Source of the DNA: Streptomyces sp. NBC_01707
GTDB taxonomy: Bacteria; Actinomycetota; Actinomycetes; Streptomycetales; Streptomycetaceae
Length of the DNA: 64,000 nt
NCBI RefSeq assembly: GCF_041438805.1
Contig: NZ_CP109190.1
Location: 4,092,001 to 4,156,000, forward strand
Direction of reading: 5' to 3'
Position 1 is the stretch's first letter. Each line of letters opens with the position of its first letter. Below the pieces are notes generated by a model that worked only from the letters and a program-made list of their open reading frames with translations, was not told the DNA's origin and searched no databases. Positions 45,800 through 53,966 of the stretch are shown here, piece after piece. A program made the translations under genes and the position numbers.

Positions 45800-47263
45800 G
45801 TGACCGAGGAAACGAAGAACGCTCCTTACACCACGAACAATGCCGGGATCCCGGTGGAGAGCGACGAACATTCGCTCACCGTCGGATCCGACGGCCCGAT
45901 CCTGCTCCAGGACCACTACCTCATCGAGAAGATGGCCCAGTTCAACCGTGAACGGGTCCCCGAGCGAGTGGTCCACGCCAAGGGCTCCGGCGCCTACGGC
46001 ATTTTCAAGGTGACCAACGACGTCAGCCAGTTCACCAAGGCGGACCTCTTCCAACCGGGCAAGCAGACCGCCATGCTCGCCCGCTTCTCCACGGTCGCCG
46101 GCGAACAGGGCTCCCCCGACACCTGGCGCGACCCCCGCGGCTTCGCGCTGAAGTTCTACACCGAGCACGGCAACTACGACATGGTCGGCAACAACACGCC
46201 GATCTTCTTCGTACGGGACCCGATGAAGTTCCAGGACTTCATCCGCTCGCAGAAGCGCCGCCCGGACAGCGCGGTGCGCGACCACGACATGCAGTGGGAC
46301 TTCTGGACCCTCTCTCCCGAGTCCGCCCACATGGTCACCTGGCTGATGGGCGACCGCGGCATCCCGAAGACGTACCGCAACATGAACGGCTACAGCTCGC
46401 ACACCTATATGTGGGTGAACGCGGGCGGCGAGAGGTTCTGGGTCAAGTACCGCTTCAAGACCGACCAGGGCATCGACTTCTACACCCAGGCCGATGCCGA
46501 CGAGATGGCCGGTATCGACGGCGACGTCCACCGCCGTGACCTGTTCGAGTCGATCAAGCGGGGCGACCACCCGAGCTGGACGCTGTACGTCCAGATCATG
46601 CCGTTCGACGACGCGCCGGACTACCGGTTCAATCCGTTCGACCTCACGAAGGTGTGGCCGCACGGCGACTACCCGGAGATCGAAGTCGGCCGGATGACGC
46701 TGAACGAGAATCCCGAGGACTTCTTCGTCCACATCGAGCAGGCGTCCTTCGAGCCGTCGAACCTGGTGCCCGGCATCGGTCCGTCGCCCGACAAGATGCT
46801 GCTCGGCAGGCTCTTCTCGTATCCGGACACCCACCGGTACCGGATCGGCCCGAACTACGCGCAGCTGCCGCCGAACCGTCCGCGCTTCGGCCGGAACTCG
46901 TACGCGAAGGACGGCCCGATGCGGTACGAGCCGACGCGCACGGGGGCGGTCTACGCGCCGAACTCGTACGGCGGACCGGCCGCGGACACCGAACGCTTCG
47001 GCGACCCGGCGGGCTGGGCCACCGCGGGTGAGATGGTCCACGAGGCGTACAAGCTGCACCGGGAGGACGACGACTGGGGCCAGGCGGGCACGATGGTCCG
47101 CAAGGTGCTCGACGACGCGGCACGCGATCGGCTCGTGTCGAACATTTCCGGACATCTCCTGGACGGCGTGAGCCGCCCCGTCCTGGAGCGGGCGTTGCAG
47201 TACTGGCGCAACGTCGACCAGGACCTCGGCGACCGGATCGCCAAGGAGGTCAACGGCGGCTGA
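45800..47263 (+). CDS. Monofunctional heme catalase
   Basis: A 487-residue small-subunit (clade 3) catalase decomposing H2O2. The distal His is in [12 protein letters not shown], the distal Asn in [12 protein letters not shown], and the proximal heme ligand Tyr in [18 protein letters not shown]. The length and the absence of a C-terminal flavodoxin-like domain fit the small class. The GTG at 45800 has GGGAGGAC upstream. The 130-base upstream region includes an AT-rich start (ATAAAATC...) and TCTGGACAAGGTCTACA, possibly a Fur/CatR-type site, but I cannot confirm it. A perfect hairpin follows the gene. Another peroxide defence unit (oxyR-ahpCD) is 10 kb away. Confidence 0.95.
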   Translation: MTEETKNAPYTTNNAGIPVESDEHSLTVGSDGPILLQDHYLIEKMAQFNRERVPERVVHAKGSGAYGIFKVTNDVSQFTKADLFQPGKQTAMLARFSTVAGEQGSPDTWRDPRGFALKFYTEHGNYDMVGNNTPIFFVRDPMKFQDFIRSQKRRPDSAVRDHDMQWDFWTLSPESAHMVTWLMGDRGIPKTYRNMNGYSSHTYMWVNAGGERFWVKYRFKTDQGIDFYTQADADEMAGIDGDVHRRDLFESIKRGDHPSWTLYVQIMPFDDAPDYRFNPFDLTKVWPHGDYPEIEVGRMTLNENPEDFFVHIEQASFEPSNLVPGIGPSPDKMLLGRLFSYPDTHRYRIGPNYAQLPPNRPRFGRNSYAKDGPMRYEPTRTGAVYAPNSYGGPAADTERFGDPAGWATAGEMVHEAYKLHREDDDWGQAGTMVRKVLDDAARDRLVSNISGHLLDGVSRPVLERALQYWRNVDQDLGDRIAKEVNGG

Positions 47264-47281
47264 CACCGTCGTACGCAGAAA

Positions 47282-47326
47282 CACGGGAGAGGGGCGGTGC
47301 CCGTCCGGCACCGCCCCTCTCCCGTG
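47282..47326. terminator. Perfect 20-bp hairpin terminator after catalase
   Basis: CACGGGAGAGGGGCGGTGCC and its exact complement flank a 5-base loop, between the convergent catalase and PBP genes. Confidence 0.9.
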
Positions 47327-47348
47327 CGTTCATCGCTCTCTCATGCGT

Positions 47349-49568
47349 TCACTGATTGAGCGGGTTGTTGTGTCCGGGCCGCCCGGAGTTCGCTCCGCCG
47401 CCCGGCAGGACGGGGGACTCGCTCGGCAGGACGGGGGACTCGCTCGGCGGCTCGATGGGCGACTGACTGGCCGGGTCGCTGGGCGTCTCGATCGGGCTCT
47501 GCGACGGCCGATCCGACGACTCGGACGGCGACGGGTCGGGGCTCTCCGACGTCGAGGGACTCGTCGACGGGCTGGCCGGCACGGTGACCTCGCCGCGCTC
47601 CACGTCCTGGAGATCGAACTGGGCGCTGGAGCCGCCGCCCAGCGCGCCGAGGGTGTAGTCCGCCCAGATCTGCGCCGGGAAGCCGCCACCGTTGGCCCGG
47701 CCGGAGTTCGCGGTGCCGGTCAGACTGACCTGACCGCCGCCTTCCTTGGGGGATTCACCGAAGAGCGCCACGACCGTGGTGAGCTCCGGGGTGTAGCCCG
47801 CGAACAGGGCCGACTTGTTGTTCTCCGAGGTACCCGTCTTGCCCGCCGCCTCGTAGGCCGAGGTGTTGGCCGCCTGGCCGGAGCCGCTGTGCACGACGCC
47901 CCTCAGGACGGAGGTCACGGTGTCGGCGGACTTGCGGCTGATCACCTGACTCCCGATGCCCTCGACCGGGTCGACGGTGCGGTCCCGGTGCTTGGCGGAC
48001 TTCACGATGAACGGGGTGACCTTCCGGCCGTGGTTGTCGAGCGTGGCGTACGCGCCCGCCATGTCCCAGGTCGAGGCGTTCATCGTGCCCAGTGTGATGG
48101 CCGGGCGCTCGGGGAAGTTCTGGTCCGGCACGCCGAGCGCCAGCGCCGTCTTCTTCACCGCGGGCGGGCCGACGTCGACCACCATCTGCGCGAAGACCGA
48201 GTTGATCGACTTGTTCATCGCGGTCTGCACGGTGACATCACCGTAGCTCTGGTTGTCCTCGTTCTCGGGGGCGAACGGGGTGTCGCTGCCCACGACCGGC
48301 CGCTTGCTGGTGCCGTCGTAGCGGGTGTTGACGCCGATCAGATCGCCGCCCTGGGTTTTCGACTCGTTCTCCAGCGCGGAGGCGAGCACCAGCGGCTTGA
48401 AGGTGGAGGCGGGCTGGTAGTCCCGGCGCGTGGCGTTGGAGATGTAGTGCTTGACGTAGTCCACCCCGCCGTAGAGCGCGACGACTGCGCCGGTCTTCGG
48501 GTCGACAGAGGTGGCACCTGCCTGGACGGTCGCGTCGACCTTGTTGCCCTTGCGGTCCAGCTTGGACTCCAGCTGGCGGTCGACCGACGCCTCCAGCTGC
48601 TTCTGCCGCTTCTTGTCGATGTTCAGGGTGAAGGTCCAGCCGCCGGCCTCCCGCATGTCCCCCGTGATGCCCTGCTTGTCCAGCTCCTTGTTGGCGGCCT
48701 CGACGAGGTATCCGGTCTGGCCCTCCATGCCGCGTGCGGGCTTGGGCTTGTCCGGGACGGGGAACTTCAGGGTGTCGCGCTGGGCCTGGTCGAGCCAGTG
48801 CATCTCGACCATGTTGTCGAGCGTGTAGGCCCAGCGCTCCTTGACGAGCCTCCGGCCGGTGGGCGTCGCGACCGCCCAGTCGTACTGGCTGGGGGCCTGG
48901 AGCAGCGCGGCCAGGTAGGCACCCTGGGAAACGTTGAGGTCCTTGGCGTCGACCCCGTAGTAGGCCTGCGCCGCGGCCTGGATCCCGCTCGCGCCGCGGC
49001 CGTAGTACGCGGTGTTGATGTACCCGGCGAGGATGTAGTTCTTGTCCTTCTTCTGGTCGACCTTGAGCGAGATCACCAGCTCTTTGAGCTTGCGGCTGAC
49101 CGTCGGGTCCTGCGTCAGGTAGTAGTTCTTCACGTACTGCTGGGTGATGGTCGAGCCACCCTGCTTGCCCTTGCCGGAGAGCGTGTTGAAGATGCCGCGC
49201 GCGGTGCCCCTCAGGTCGACGCCCTTGTCCTTGTAGAACGTCTTGTTCTCGGCGGCGACGAAGGTGTGCTGCACCTCCTTCGGGACCTCGGCGAGGTCCA
49301 CGATCTGGCGGTTGACCCCTTTACCGGTCCGGGTCAGCACTGTGCCGTCGCTGTACTGGTAGACGTTGCTCTGCCGCTCGGCCAGGGCGTTGGCCTTGGG
49401 TATGTCCACGTACAGGTAGAGCGCCACGAAGGCGCCCATGATCAGCAGGCAGAACCCGAAGAACGTGCCCAGCATCTTCCGCCAGGTGAAGAGTCTGCGT
49501 ATGCCGCCGCTCTTCGCGGCCCGCCGCGCTCCGCGCTGCTGGGCTCGTCGCGCATCCGCTCGACCCAT
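47349..49568 (-). CDS. Class A penicillin-binding protein (transglycosylase-transpeptidase)
   Basis: Bifunctional peptidoglycan synthase of 739 residues. A basic cytoplasmic tail and one TM helix (about 32-54) lead to the GT51 domain: catalytic Glu107 in AAENKTFYKDKGVDLRG, then GGSTITQQYVKNYYL. The transpeptidase domain has SxxK (ASTFKPLVLAS, near 385), SxN (NKSINSVFAQM) and KTG (AAGKTGTSENN). The C-terminal 80 residues are a low-complexity Ser/Pro/Glu tail (SPSTSESPDPSPSES) ending in PGHNNPLNQ, probably spanning the wall. All catalytic residues are present. ATG at 49568. It is divergent from the SPFH gene. Confidence 0.95.
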   Translation of the reverse strand: MGRADARRAQQRGARRAAKSGGIRRLFTWRKMLGTFFGFCLLIMGAFVALYLYVDIPKANALAERQSNVYQYSDGTVLTRTGKGVNRQIVDLAEVPKEVQHTFVAAENKTFYKDKGVDLRGTARGIFNTLSGKGKQGGSTITQQYVKNYYLTQDPTVSRKLKELVISLKVDQKKDKNYILAGYINTAYYGRGASGIQAAAQAYYGVDAKDLNVSQGAYLAALLQAPSQYDWAVATPTGRRLVKERWAYTLDNMVEMHWLDQAQRDTLKFPVPDKPKPARGMEGQTGYLVEAANKELDKQGITGDMREAGGWTFTLNIDKKRQKQLEASVDRQLESKLDRKGNKVDATVQAGATSVDPKTGAVVALYGGVDYVKHYISNATRRDYQPASTFKPLVLASALENESKTQGGDLIGVNTRYDGTSKRPVVGSDTPFAPENEDNQSYGDVTVQTAMNKSINSVFAQMVVDVGPPAVKKTALALGVPDQNFPERPAITLGTMNASTWDMAGAYATLDNHGRKVTPFIVKSAKHRDRTVDPVEGIGSQVISRKSADTVTSVLRGVVHSGSGQAANTSAYEAAGKTGTSENNKSALFAGYTPELTTVVALFGESPKEGGGQVSLTGTANSGRANGGGFPAQIWADYTLGALGGGSSAQFDLQDVERGEVTVPASPSTSPSTSESPDPSPSESSDRPSQSPIETPSDPASQSPIEPPSESPVLPSESPVLPGGGANSGRPGHNNPLNQ

Positions 49569-49736
49569 CGCTGTATCGCTCCCGTTTCTCTGCTCGCCTG
49601 ATCCGCTCAGCCCAGACAGCTAACACTGTCGACAAGGACAAAATGCAAGCGATCCGGTCTTTTCCGGACGTGACAATCAGCACCCGTTCCTTAAGGAACC
49701 GACTCCCGGGAGGTGCACATGGTTGCGAATTCGCTT

Positions 49737-49760
49737 AATGTGTAATCACATTGCTAGCAA
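49737..49760 (+). promoter_or_regulatory. Two adjoining palindromes upstream of SPFH gene
   Basis: AATGTG-TAAT-CACATT (49737-49752) overlaps the perfect palindrome TTGCTAGCAA (49751-49760), and a further GCTAG follows 11 bases after the first. The AT-rich element sits 30-50 bases before the start codon, so it is a probable repressor operator over the promoter. The style recalls GntR-type sites; the regulator is not adjacent. Confidence 0.55.
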
Positions 49761-49789
49761 CGAGCTAGACACACAAACAGGGGGAAAAA

Positions 49790-50737
49790 ATGACGGACCA
49801 CGCCATAGCGGCGCAGACCGACGGCGCTCCGGAGATGCCCGAGCCACAGGTCCGGGAGACCACGGCCCACTCCATCCCCGGCGGCTTCGGCCTGCTCCTG
49901 ACCGTTCTCGGCGTATTCCTCGGCGTCGGCCTGGCGATCTTCGGTGGCGCCCTGGGCGCCCACGGCCACAACGGGGCGGGGATCCCGCTCCTCGTCGTCG
50001 GGGTGCTCCTCGCCGTCGCCTCGCTCTTCTGCATGAGCGGCGTCAAGATGGTGGCGCCCGGTGAGGCCCGCGTCATCCAGCTCTTCGGCCGGTACGTCGG
50101 AACGATCCGCGCCGACGGACTGCGCTGGATCAACCCGCTGACCAGCAGCCGCAAGATCTCCACCCGGGTCCGCAACCACGAGACCGCGGTCCTCAAGGTC
50201 AACGACGCCTACGGCAACCCGATCGAGCTCGCCGCGATCGTCGTCTGGAAGGTCGAGGACACCGCGCAGGCACTCTTCGAGGTCGACGACTTCCGGAAGT
50301 TCGTCGCCACGCAGACCGAGGCGGCCGTCCGCCACATCGCGATCGAGTACCCGTACGACGCCCACGACGAGGGCGGCCTGTCACTGCGCGGCAACGCGGA
50401 CGAGATCACCGAGAAGCTGGGCGCCGAACTCACCGCCCGGGTGCAGGCCGCCGGCGTACGCATCATCGAGTCCCGCTTCAGCCACCTCGCCTACGCCCCC
50501 GAGATCGCCTCCGCGATGCTCCAGCGCCAGCAGGCGGGGGCGGTGGTCGCGGCCCGTCAGCAGATCGTCGAGGGCGCGGTCGGCATGGTCGAGATGGCGC
50601 TGACCCGGATCGCGGAACAGGACATCGTCGAGCTCGACTCGGAACGCAAGGCGGCAATGGTCAGCAACCTGATGGTGGTGCTGTGCGGTGACCGCGCGGC
50701 GCAACCCGTCCTGAACACGGGCACGCTCTACCAGTGA
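49790..50737 (+). CDS. SPFH/band 7 membrane protein
   Basis: A 315-residue flotillin/stomatin-like protein. Two N-terminal hydrophobic segments (about 32-56 and 66-84: [35 protein letters not shown]) anchor it. The band 7 domain follows ([60 protein letters not shown]). A helical stretch with [20 protein letters not shown] is the flotillin-like oligomer region. Such proteins organise membrane microdomains or protease complexes; the partner is unknown. The ATG at 49790 has GGGGG upstream in an unusually A-rich context. Its stop overlaps the next gene (GTGA). Confidence 0.9.
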   Translation: MTDHAIAAQTDGAPEMPEPQVRETTAHSIPGGFGLLLTVLGVFLGVGLAIFGGALGAHGHNGAGIPLLVVGVLLAVASLFCMSGVKMVAPGEARVIQLFGRYVGTIRADGLRWINPLTSSRKISTRVRNHETAVLKVNDAYGNPIELAAIVVWKVEDTAQALFEVDDFRKFVATQTEAAVRHIAIEYPYDAHDEGGLSLRGNADEITEKLGAELTARVQAAGVRIIESRFSHLAYAPEIASAMLQRQQAGAVVAARQQIVEGAVGMVEMALTRIAEQDIVELDSERKAAMVSNLMVVLCGDRAAQPVLNTGTLYQ

Positions 50738-50949
50738 CGGAAGAAACCCCGAAGCGCAAGCAGATGCTGCTGCGGCTGGACCCCGCGGTGCACGACGCGC
50801 TGGCCCGCTGGGCCTCGGACGAACTGCGCAGCGCGAACGCCCAGATCGAGTTCCTGCTGCGCAGGGCGCTGGCGGAGGCGGGCCGCCTGCCGACGACAGC
50901 GTCCCCCATCCCCCGCCGGGGCCGTCCCCCCAAGCCCCCGGCGGAGTAG
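50734..50949 (+). CDS. Small Arc-like ribbon-helix-helix protein
   Basis: A 71-residue protein with the ribbon-helix-helix pattern of Arc/MetJ repressors: KQMLLRLDPAVHDALARWAS for the strand and first helix, then RSANAQIEFLLRRALAEAG for the second helix. The tail is basic and Pro-rich (RRGRPPKPPAE), AT-hook-like. It overlaps the SPFH stop codon by four bases, so the two are translationally coupled. It may autoregulate the pair through the palindromes upstream, or partner with a toxin elsewhere; neither is shown. Confidence 0.85.
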   Translation: MTEETPKRKQMLLRLDPAVHDALARWASDELRSANAQIEFLLRRALAEAGRLPTTASPIPRRGRPPKPPAE

Positions 50950-50990
50950 GGGGGCGGACGGGACCGGGCGCCGGGCGCCTGCCCCGCAGT

Positions 50991-51022
50991 GCCGGACGGG
51001 CCGGAGGACCGGCCCGTCCGGC
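50991..51022 (+). terminator. Perfect 14-bp hairpin terminator
   Basis: GCCGGACGGGCCGG and CCGGCCCGTCCGGC enclose an AGGA loop, about 40 bases after the ribbon-helix-helix gene. Confidence 0.85.
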
Positions 51023-51185
51023 GATCGTGGGCACGCAGCCGTCGTCCCCGGCGGACGCCGCTGGAGGAAGCCGGATCCGACCGTGCCCGCCGCGCTCCGG
51101 CAGGTCTTCCCGGGGCCGAGGGCGACGAGCGGAACCGGGCCGACGAAGCCCCGGCTGCGGGTTGTTCCGTCTCCCGACGCCTCTC

Positions 51186-51203
51186 GTTCACGACGGGTAC
51201 CGA
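51186..51203 (+). promoter_or_regulatory. Possible PHO box upstream of phosphatase
   Basis: GTTCACG (51186-51192) and a weaker GTACCGA exactly 11 bases later resemble the direct-repeat units (GTTCACC) bound by PhoP in Streptomyces. The location, about 55 bases before the phosphatase start, is right; the second unit is poor. Confidence 0.35.
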
Positions 51204-51254
51204 CCCCACACCTACGTTCGCATGTGAAAGCTATGCAATTCACGAGGAGCTGTT

Positions 51255-52547
51255 GTGAACAGACGCGTGCGTAGTGCGCGATGGGGAGCACCCGTTGCCG
51301 CGGCCGTCGTGGCGGCAGTCGCCACGATGGTGCTCAACCCGACGCTGGGTGCGTCGGCCGTTGCTCCGCAGTCGGCGGCAAAGGCGAAGACCCCCACGGC
51401 GAAGAACGTCATCTTCATCAACGGTGACGGCATGGGCGCCTCGATGCGCGAGGCGGCAAGGCTCAACCTTTCCGGCCTGGAAGGCCAGCTGGCGATGGAC
51501 CGCCTCGCGGCATCCGGCCAGCTCACCACCACCCCGCACGACCCGAAGGCCGTCGTGACGGACTCCGCCGCCGCGGCGACCGCATGGGCCACGGGCGAGA
51601 AGACCTACAACGGCGCGATCAGCGTCGACGTCGACGGCAACCCGCTGGCGACCCTCGGCCAGCAGGCCAAGGCGGCCGGCAAGGCCACCGGACTGGTGAC
51701 CACCGCCCAGGTCACCGACGCGTCCCCGGCGGCGTTCTTCGCCAACACCGCGGACCGCGGACAGCAGGACGAGATCGCCCGTCAGTACCTGGACGTCAGC
51801 AAGCCCGACGTCATCCTGGGCGGCGGCGAGGACTGGTGGCTGCCGGCCGGTACGCCGGGCGCGTTCAATGACAAGCCGGCGGAGGACACGACCGAGGGCA
51901 GCCGCGGCACCAAGGGCAACCTGATCAAGAAGGCCCAGAAGGCCGGTTACTCGTACGTCAACAGTGCGAGCGGGCTGAGCAAGGCCAAGAACGGCAAGAT
52001 CCTCGGGCTGTTCAGCAACGAGGAGATGTTCCAGCAGCGCCCCGAGGGCCAGGGCGACGTCTACAGCCCGGTCGTGGACCTCGGCACGATGACCAGCAAG
52101 GCCCTGACCAGCCTGGACAAGAACAAGAAGGGCTTCTTCCTCATGGTCGAGGAGGAAGGCACCGACGAGTTCGCGCACTCCAACAACGGCACGCGCGTCC
52201 TGCAGTCGATGCAGCAGCTGGAGAAGGCCGTCGCGGTCGCCCGCGCGTACATCGCGACGCACCCCGACACGCTGCTCGTCGTCACCGGTGACCACGAGAC
52301 CGGCGGTCTCTCGGTCGAGGAGGTCGACGGCACCGACGAGTCCGGGGACGCCATCTCCGCCGAGGACGGTCCGTTCTCGATCCGCGGCAGCGACCGCAAG
52401 TTCATCATCGACTGGACCACGTCGGGACACACCAGCGTGGACGTGCCCGTGACGGCGAGCGGTCCGCTCTCCGACAGCTTCTCGGGCAAGCACCCGAACA
52501 CGTACGTGCACGACGTGCTCAAGCAGGTGCTGGCACCGCGCCGCTGA
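51255..52547 (+). CDS. Secreted alkaline phosphatase (PhoA type)
   Basis: A 430-residue exported metallo-phosphomonoesterase. An N-terminal signal (RRVRSARWGAPVAAAVVAAV) is followed by the metal-binding FINGDGMGASMREAARLNL and the nucleophile Ser in VVTDSAAAATAWATG (about residue 100). Metal ligands lie in VEEEGTDEFAHSNN, VVTGDHETGGLS and TTSGHTSVDVPV. The catalytic set appears complete. The GTG at 51255 has GAGGAGC upstream. It stands alone, ended by a perfect hairpin, and probably belongs to the phosphate-starvation response. Confidence 0.94.
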   Translation: MNRRVRSARWGAPVAAAVVAAVATMVLNPTLGASAVAPQSAAKAKTPTAKNVIFINGDGMGASMREAARLNLSGLEGQLAMDRLAASGQLTTTPHDPKAVVTDSAAAATAWATGEKTYNGAISVDVDGNPLATLGQQAKAAGKATGLVTTAQVTDASPAAFFANTADRGQQDEIARQYLDVSKPDVILGGGEDWWLPAGTPGAFNDKPAEDTTEGSRGTKGNLIKKAQKAGYSYVNSASGLSKAKNGKILGLFSNEEMFQQRPEGQGDVYSPVVDLGTMTSKALTSLDKNKKGFFLMVEEEGTDEFAHSNNGTRVLQSMQQLEKAVAVARAYIATHPDTLLVVTGDHETGGLSVEEVDGTDESGDAISAEDGPFSIRGSDRKFIIDWTTSGHTSVDVPVTASGPLSDSFSGKHPNTYVHDVLKQVLAPRR

Positions 52548-52561
52548 ACACGGTGACGCAA

Positions 52562-52599
52562 GGAACGGGCCCCGGGAGCATCCTCCCGGGGCCCGTTCC
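52562..52599 (+). terminator. Perfect 17-bp hairpin terminator after phosphatase
   Basis: GGAACGGGCCCCGGGAG and its exact complement flank CATC, 15 bases after the stop codon. Confidence 0.9.
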
Positions 52600-52720
52600 C
52601 GTGGGCGCGGGGCGCGATGCCGTCGGGTCGGCACGGGGTCGCCGTGAGCCCGCTCGAGGCGGCACCGCGCGGCACGGCGGCGTGCCCCACCTCACCTCGA
52701 GGGGGACCGCCCCACCCGGA

Positions 52721-52752
52721 TATACACGCGAGGTATACACACCACTTATAGT
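52721..52752 (+). promoter_or_regulatory. PadR operon promoter with TATACAC repeats
   Basis: TATACAC occurs at 52721-52727 and 52734-52740, 13 bases apart. TATAGT (52747-52752) is a strong -10 only seven bases before the start codon, and no ribosome site is visible. A leaderless mRNA with an autoregulatory operator is likely. Confidence 0.55.
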
Positions 52753-52758
52753 GTCCGC

Positions 52759-53283
52759 ATGTCTATCGGTCACACCCTCCTCGGGCTCCTCGAGTCCGGC
52801 CCCCGCCACGGCTACGACCTCAAGCGCACCTTCGACGAGAAGTTCGGCCACGACCGCCCCCTGCACTACGGCCAGGTCTACTCGACCATGTCCCGCCTCC
52901 TCAAGAACGGCCTCGTCGAGGTCGACGGCATAGAGAGCGGCGGCGGCCCCGAGCGCAAGCGATACGCCATCACCGAGGCCGGTATCACCGACGTCGCCGA
53001 CTGGCTCGCGCAGCCCGAGAAGCCGGAGCCGTACCTCCAGTCGACGCTGTACACGAAGGTCGTCCTGGCCCTGCTCACCGGCCGCAGCGCCGAAACCCTC
53101 CTGGACACGCAGCGCGCCGAGCACCTGCGCCTCATGCGCATCCTCACCGACCGCAAGCGCGGCGGCGACCTCGCGGATCAGCTGATCTGCGACCACGCCC
53201 TCTTCCACCTCGAGGCCGACCTCCGCTGGCTGGAACTGACCGCCGCCCGCCTCGACCGCCTCGCCCTCGAGGTCGTCGCATGA
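52759..53283 (+). CDS. PadR-family transcriptional regulator
   Basis: A 174-residue PadR protein. The winged helix is at the N-terminus (ISIGHTLLGLLESGPRHGYD-type start, LKRTFDEKFGHDRPLHYGQV, YSTMSRLLKNGLVEV), with the wing in ERKRYAITEAG. The C-terminal helical dimerisation domain follows (LYTKVVLALLTGRSAETLLD, LRWLELTAARLDRLALEVV). It heads an operon with an ABC transporter (ATGA overlap with the ATPase). Transporter-linked PadR proteins usually repress their own operon until a drug or lipid-active compound is sensed. The ATG at 52759 appears to be at or near the transcription start. Confidence 0.92.
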   Translation: MSIGHTLLGLLESGPRHGYDLKRTFDEKFGHDRPLHYGQVYSTMSRLLKNGLVEVDGIESGGGPERKRYAITEAGITDVADWLAQPEKPEPYLQSTLYTKVVLALLTGRSAETLLDTQRAEHLRLMRILTDRKRGGDLADQLICDHALFHLEADLRWLELTAARLDRLALEVVA

Positions 53284-53966
53284 CCCCGGCCGGCTCCCTC
53301 CTCGTCGCCCACGACCTGCACAAGGCGTACGGCTCGACACCCGCCCTGGACGGCGCCTCGTTCTCCGTCCACCCCGGCGAGATCGTCGCCGTGCTGGGCC
53401 CGTCCGGCTCCGGCAAGTCGACCCTGCTGCACTGCCTCGCCGGCATCATCAGCCCCGACAGCGGCACGGTCAGCTACGCGGGCCGCGAACTCTCCGCGAT
53501 GTCCGACGCCGAACGCAGCGCCCTGCGCCGCACCGATTTCGGCTTCGTCTTCCAGTTCGGACAGCTCGTCCCGGAGCTGACCTGCGTGGAGAACGTCGCC
53601 CTGCCGCTCCGCCTCAGCGGCACCAGGCGCAAGGACGCCGAACGCACCGCCCTCCGCTGGATGGAGCGCCTGGAGGTCGACGACCTCGGCACCAAGCGTC
53701 CCGGCGAGGTCTCCGGCGGCCAGGGCCAGCGCGTCGCCATCGCCCGCGCCCTGGCCTCCTCCCCGAAGGTGATCTTCGCGGACGAGCCGACCGGCGCCCT
53801 GGACTCCCTCAACGGCGAGCGGGTGATGAACCTGCTCACCGAGGCCGCCCGGTCCGCCGGTGTCGCCGTGGTCCTGGTGACGCACGAGGCCCGCATCGCC
53901 GCCTACTCCGACCGGGACGTCACCGTCCGCGACGGCCGTGCCCGCGACCTGGAGCACATCGCATGA
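53280..53966 (+). CDS. ABC transporter ATP-binding protein (MacB/LolD type)
   Basis: A 228-residue nucleotide-binding subunit. Walker A is [16 protein letters not shown], the signature [16 protein letters not shown], Walker [14 protein letters not shown], and the switch His VTHEARIAA. The type is that of antimicrobial-peptide or lipoprotein exporters paired with FtsX-like permeases. It is translationally coupled to the PadR gene upstream and the permease gene downstream (ATGA at both joints). Confidence 0.95.
   Translation: MTPAGSLLVAHDLHKAYGSTPALDGASFSVHPGEIVAVLGPSGSGKSTLLHCLAGIISPDSGTVSYAGRELSAMSDAERSALRRTDFGFVFQFGQLVPELTCVENVALPLRLSGTRRKDAERTALRWMERLEVDDLGTKRPGEVSGGQGQRVAIARALASSPKVIFADEPTGALDSLNGERVMNLLTEAARSAGVAVVLVTHEARIAAYSDRDVTVRDGRARDLEHIA

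Larger units (their letters stand above)
50950..51254. other. Intergenic region before alkaline phosphatase
   Basis: Holds a perfect hairpin terminator (50991-51022) and, on the right, a possible PHO box and promoter region. No gene is supported. Confidence 0.4.
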
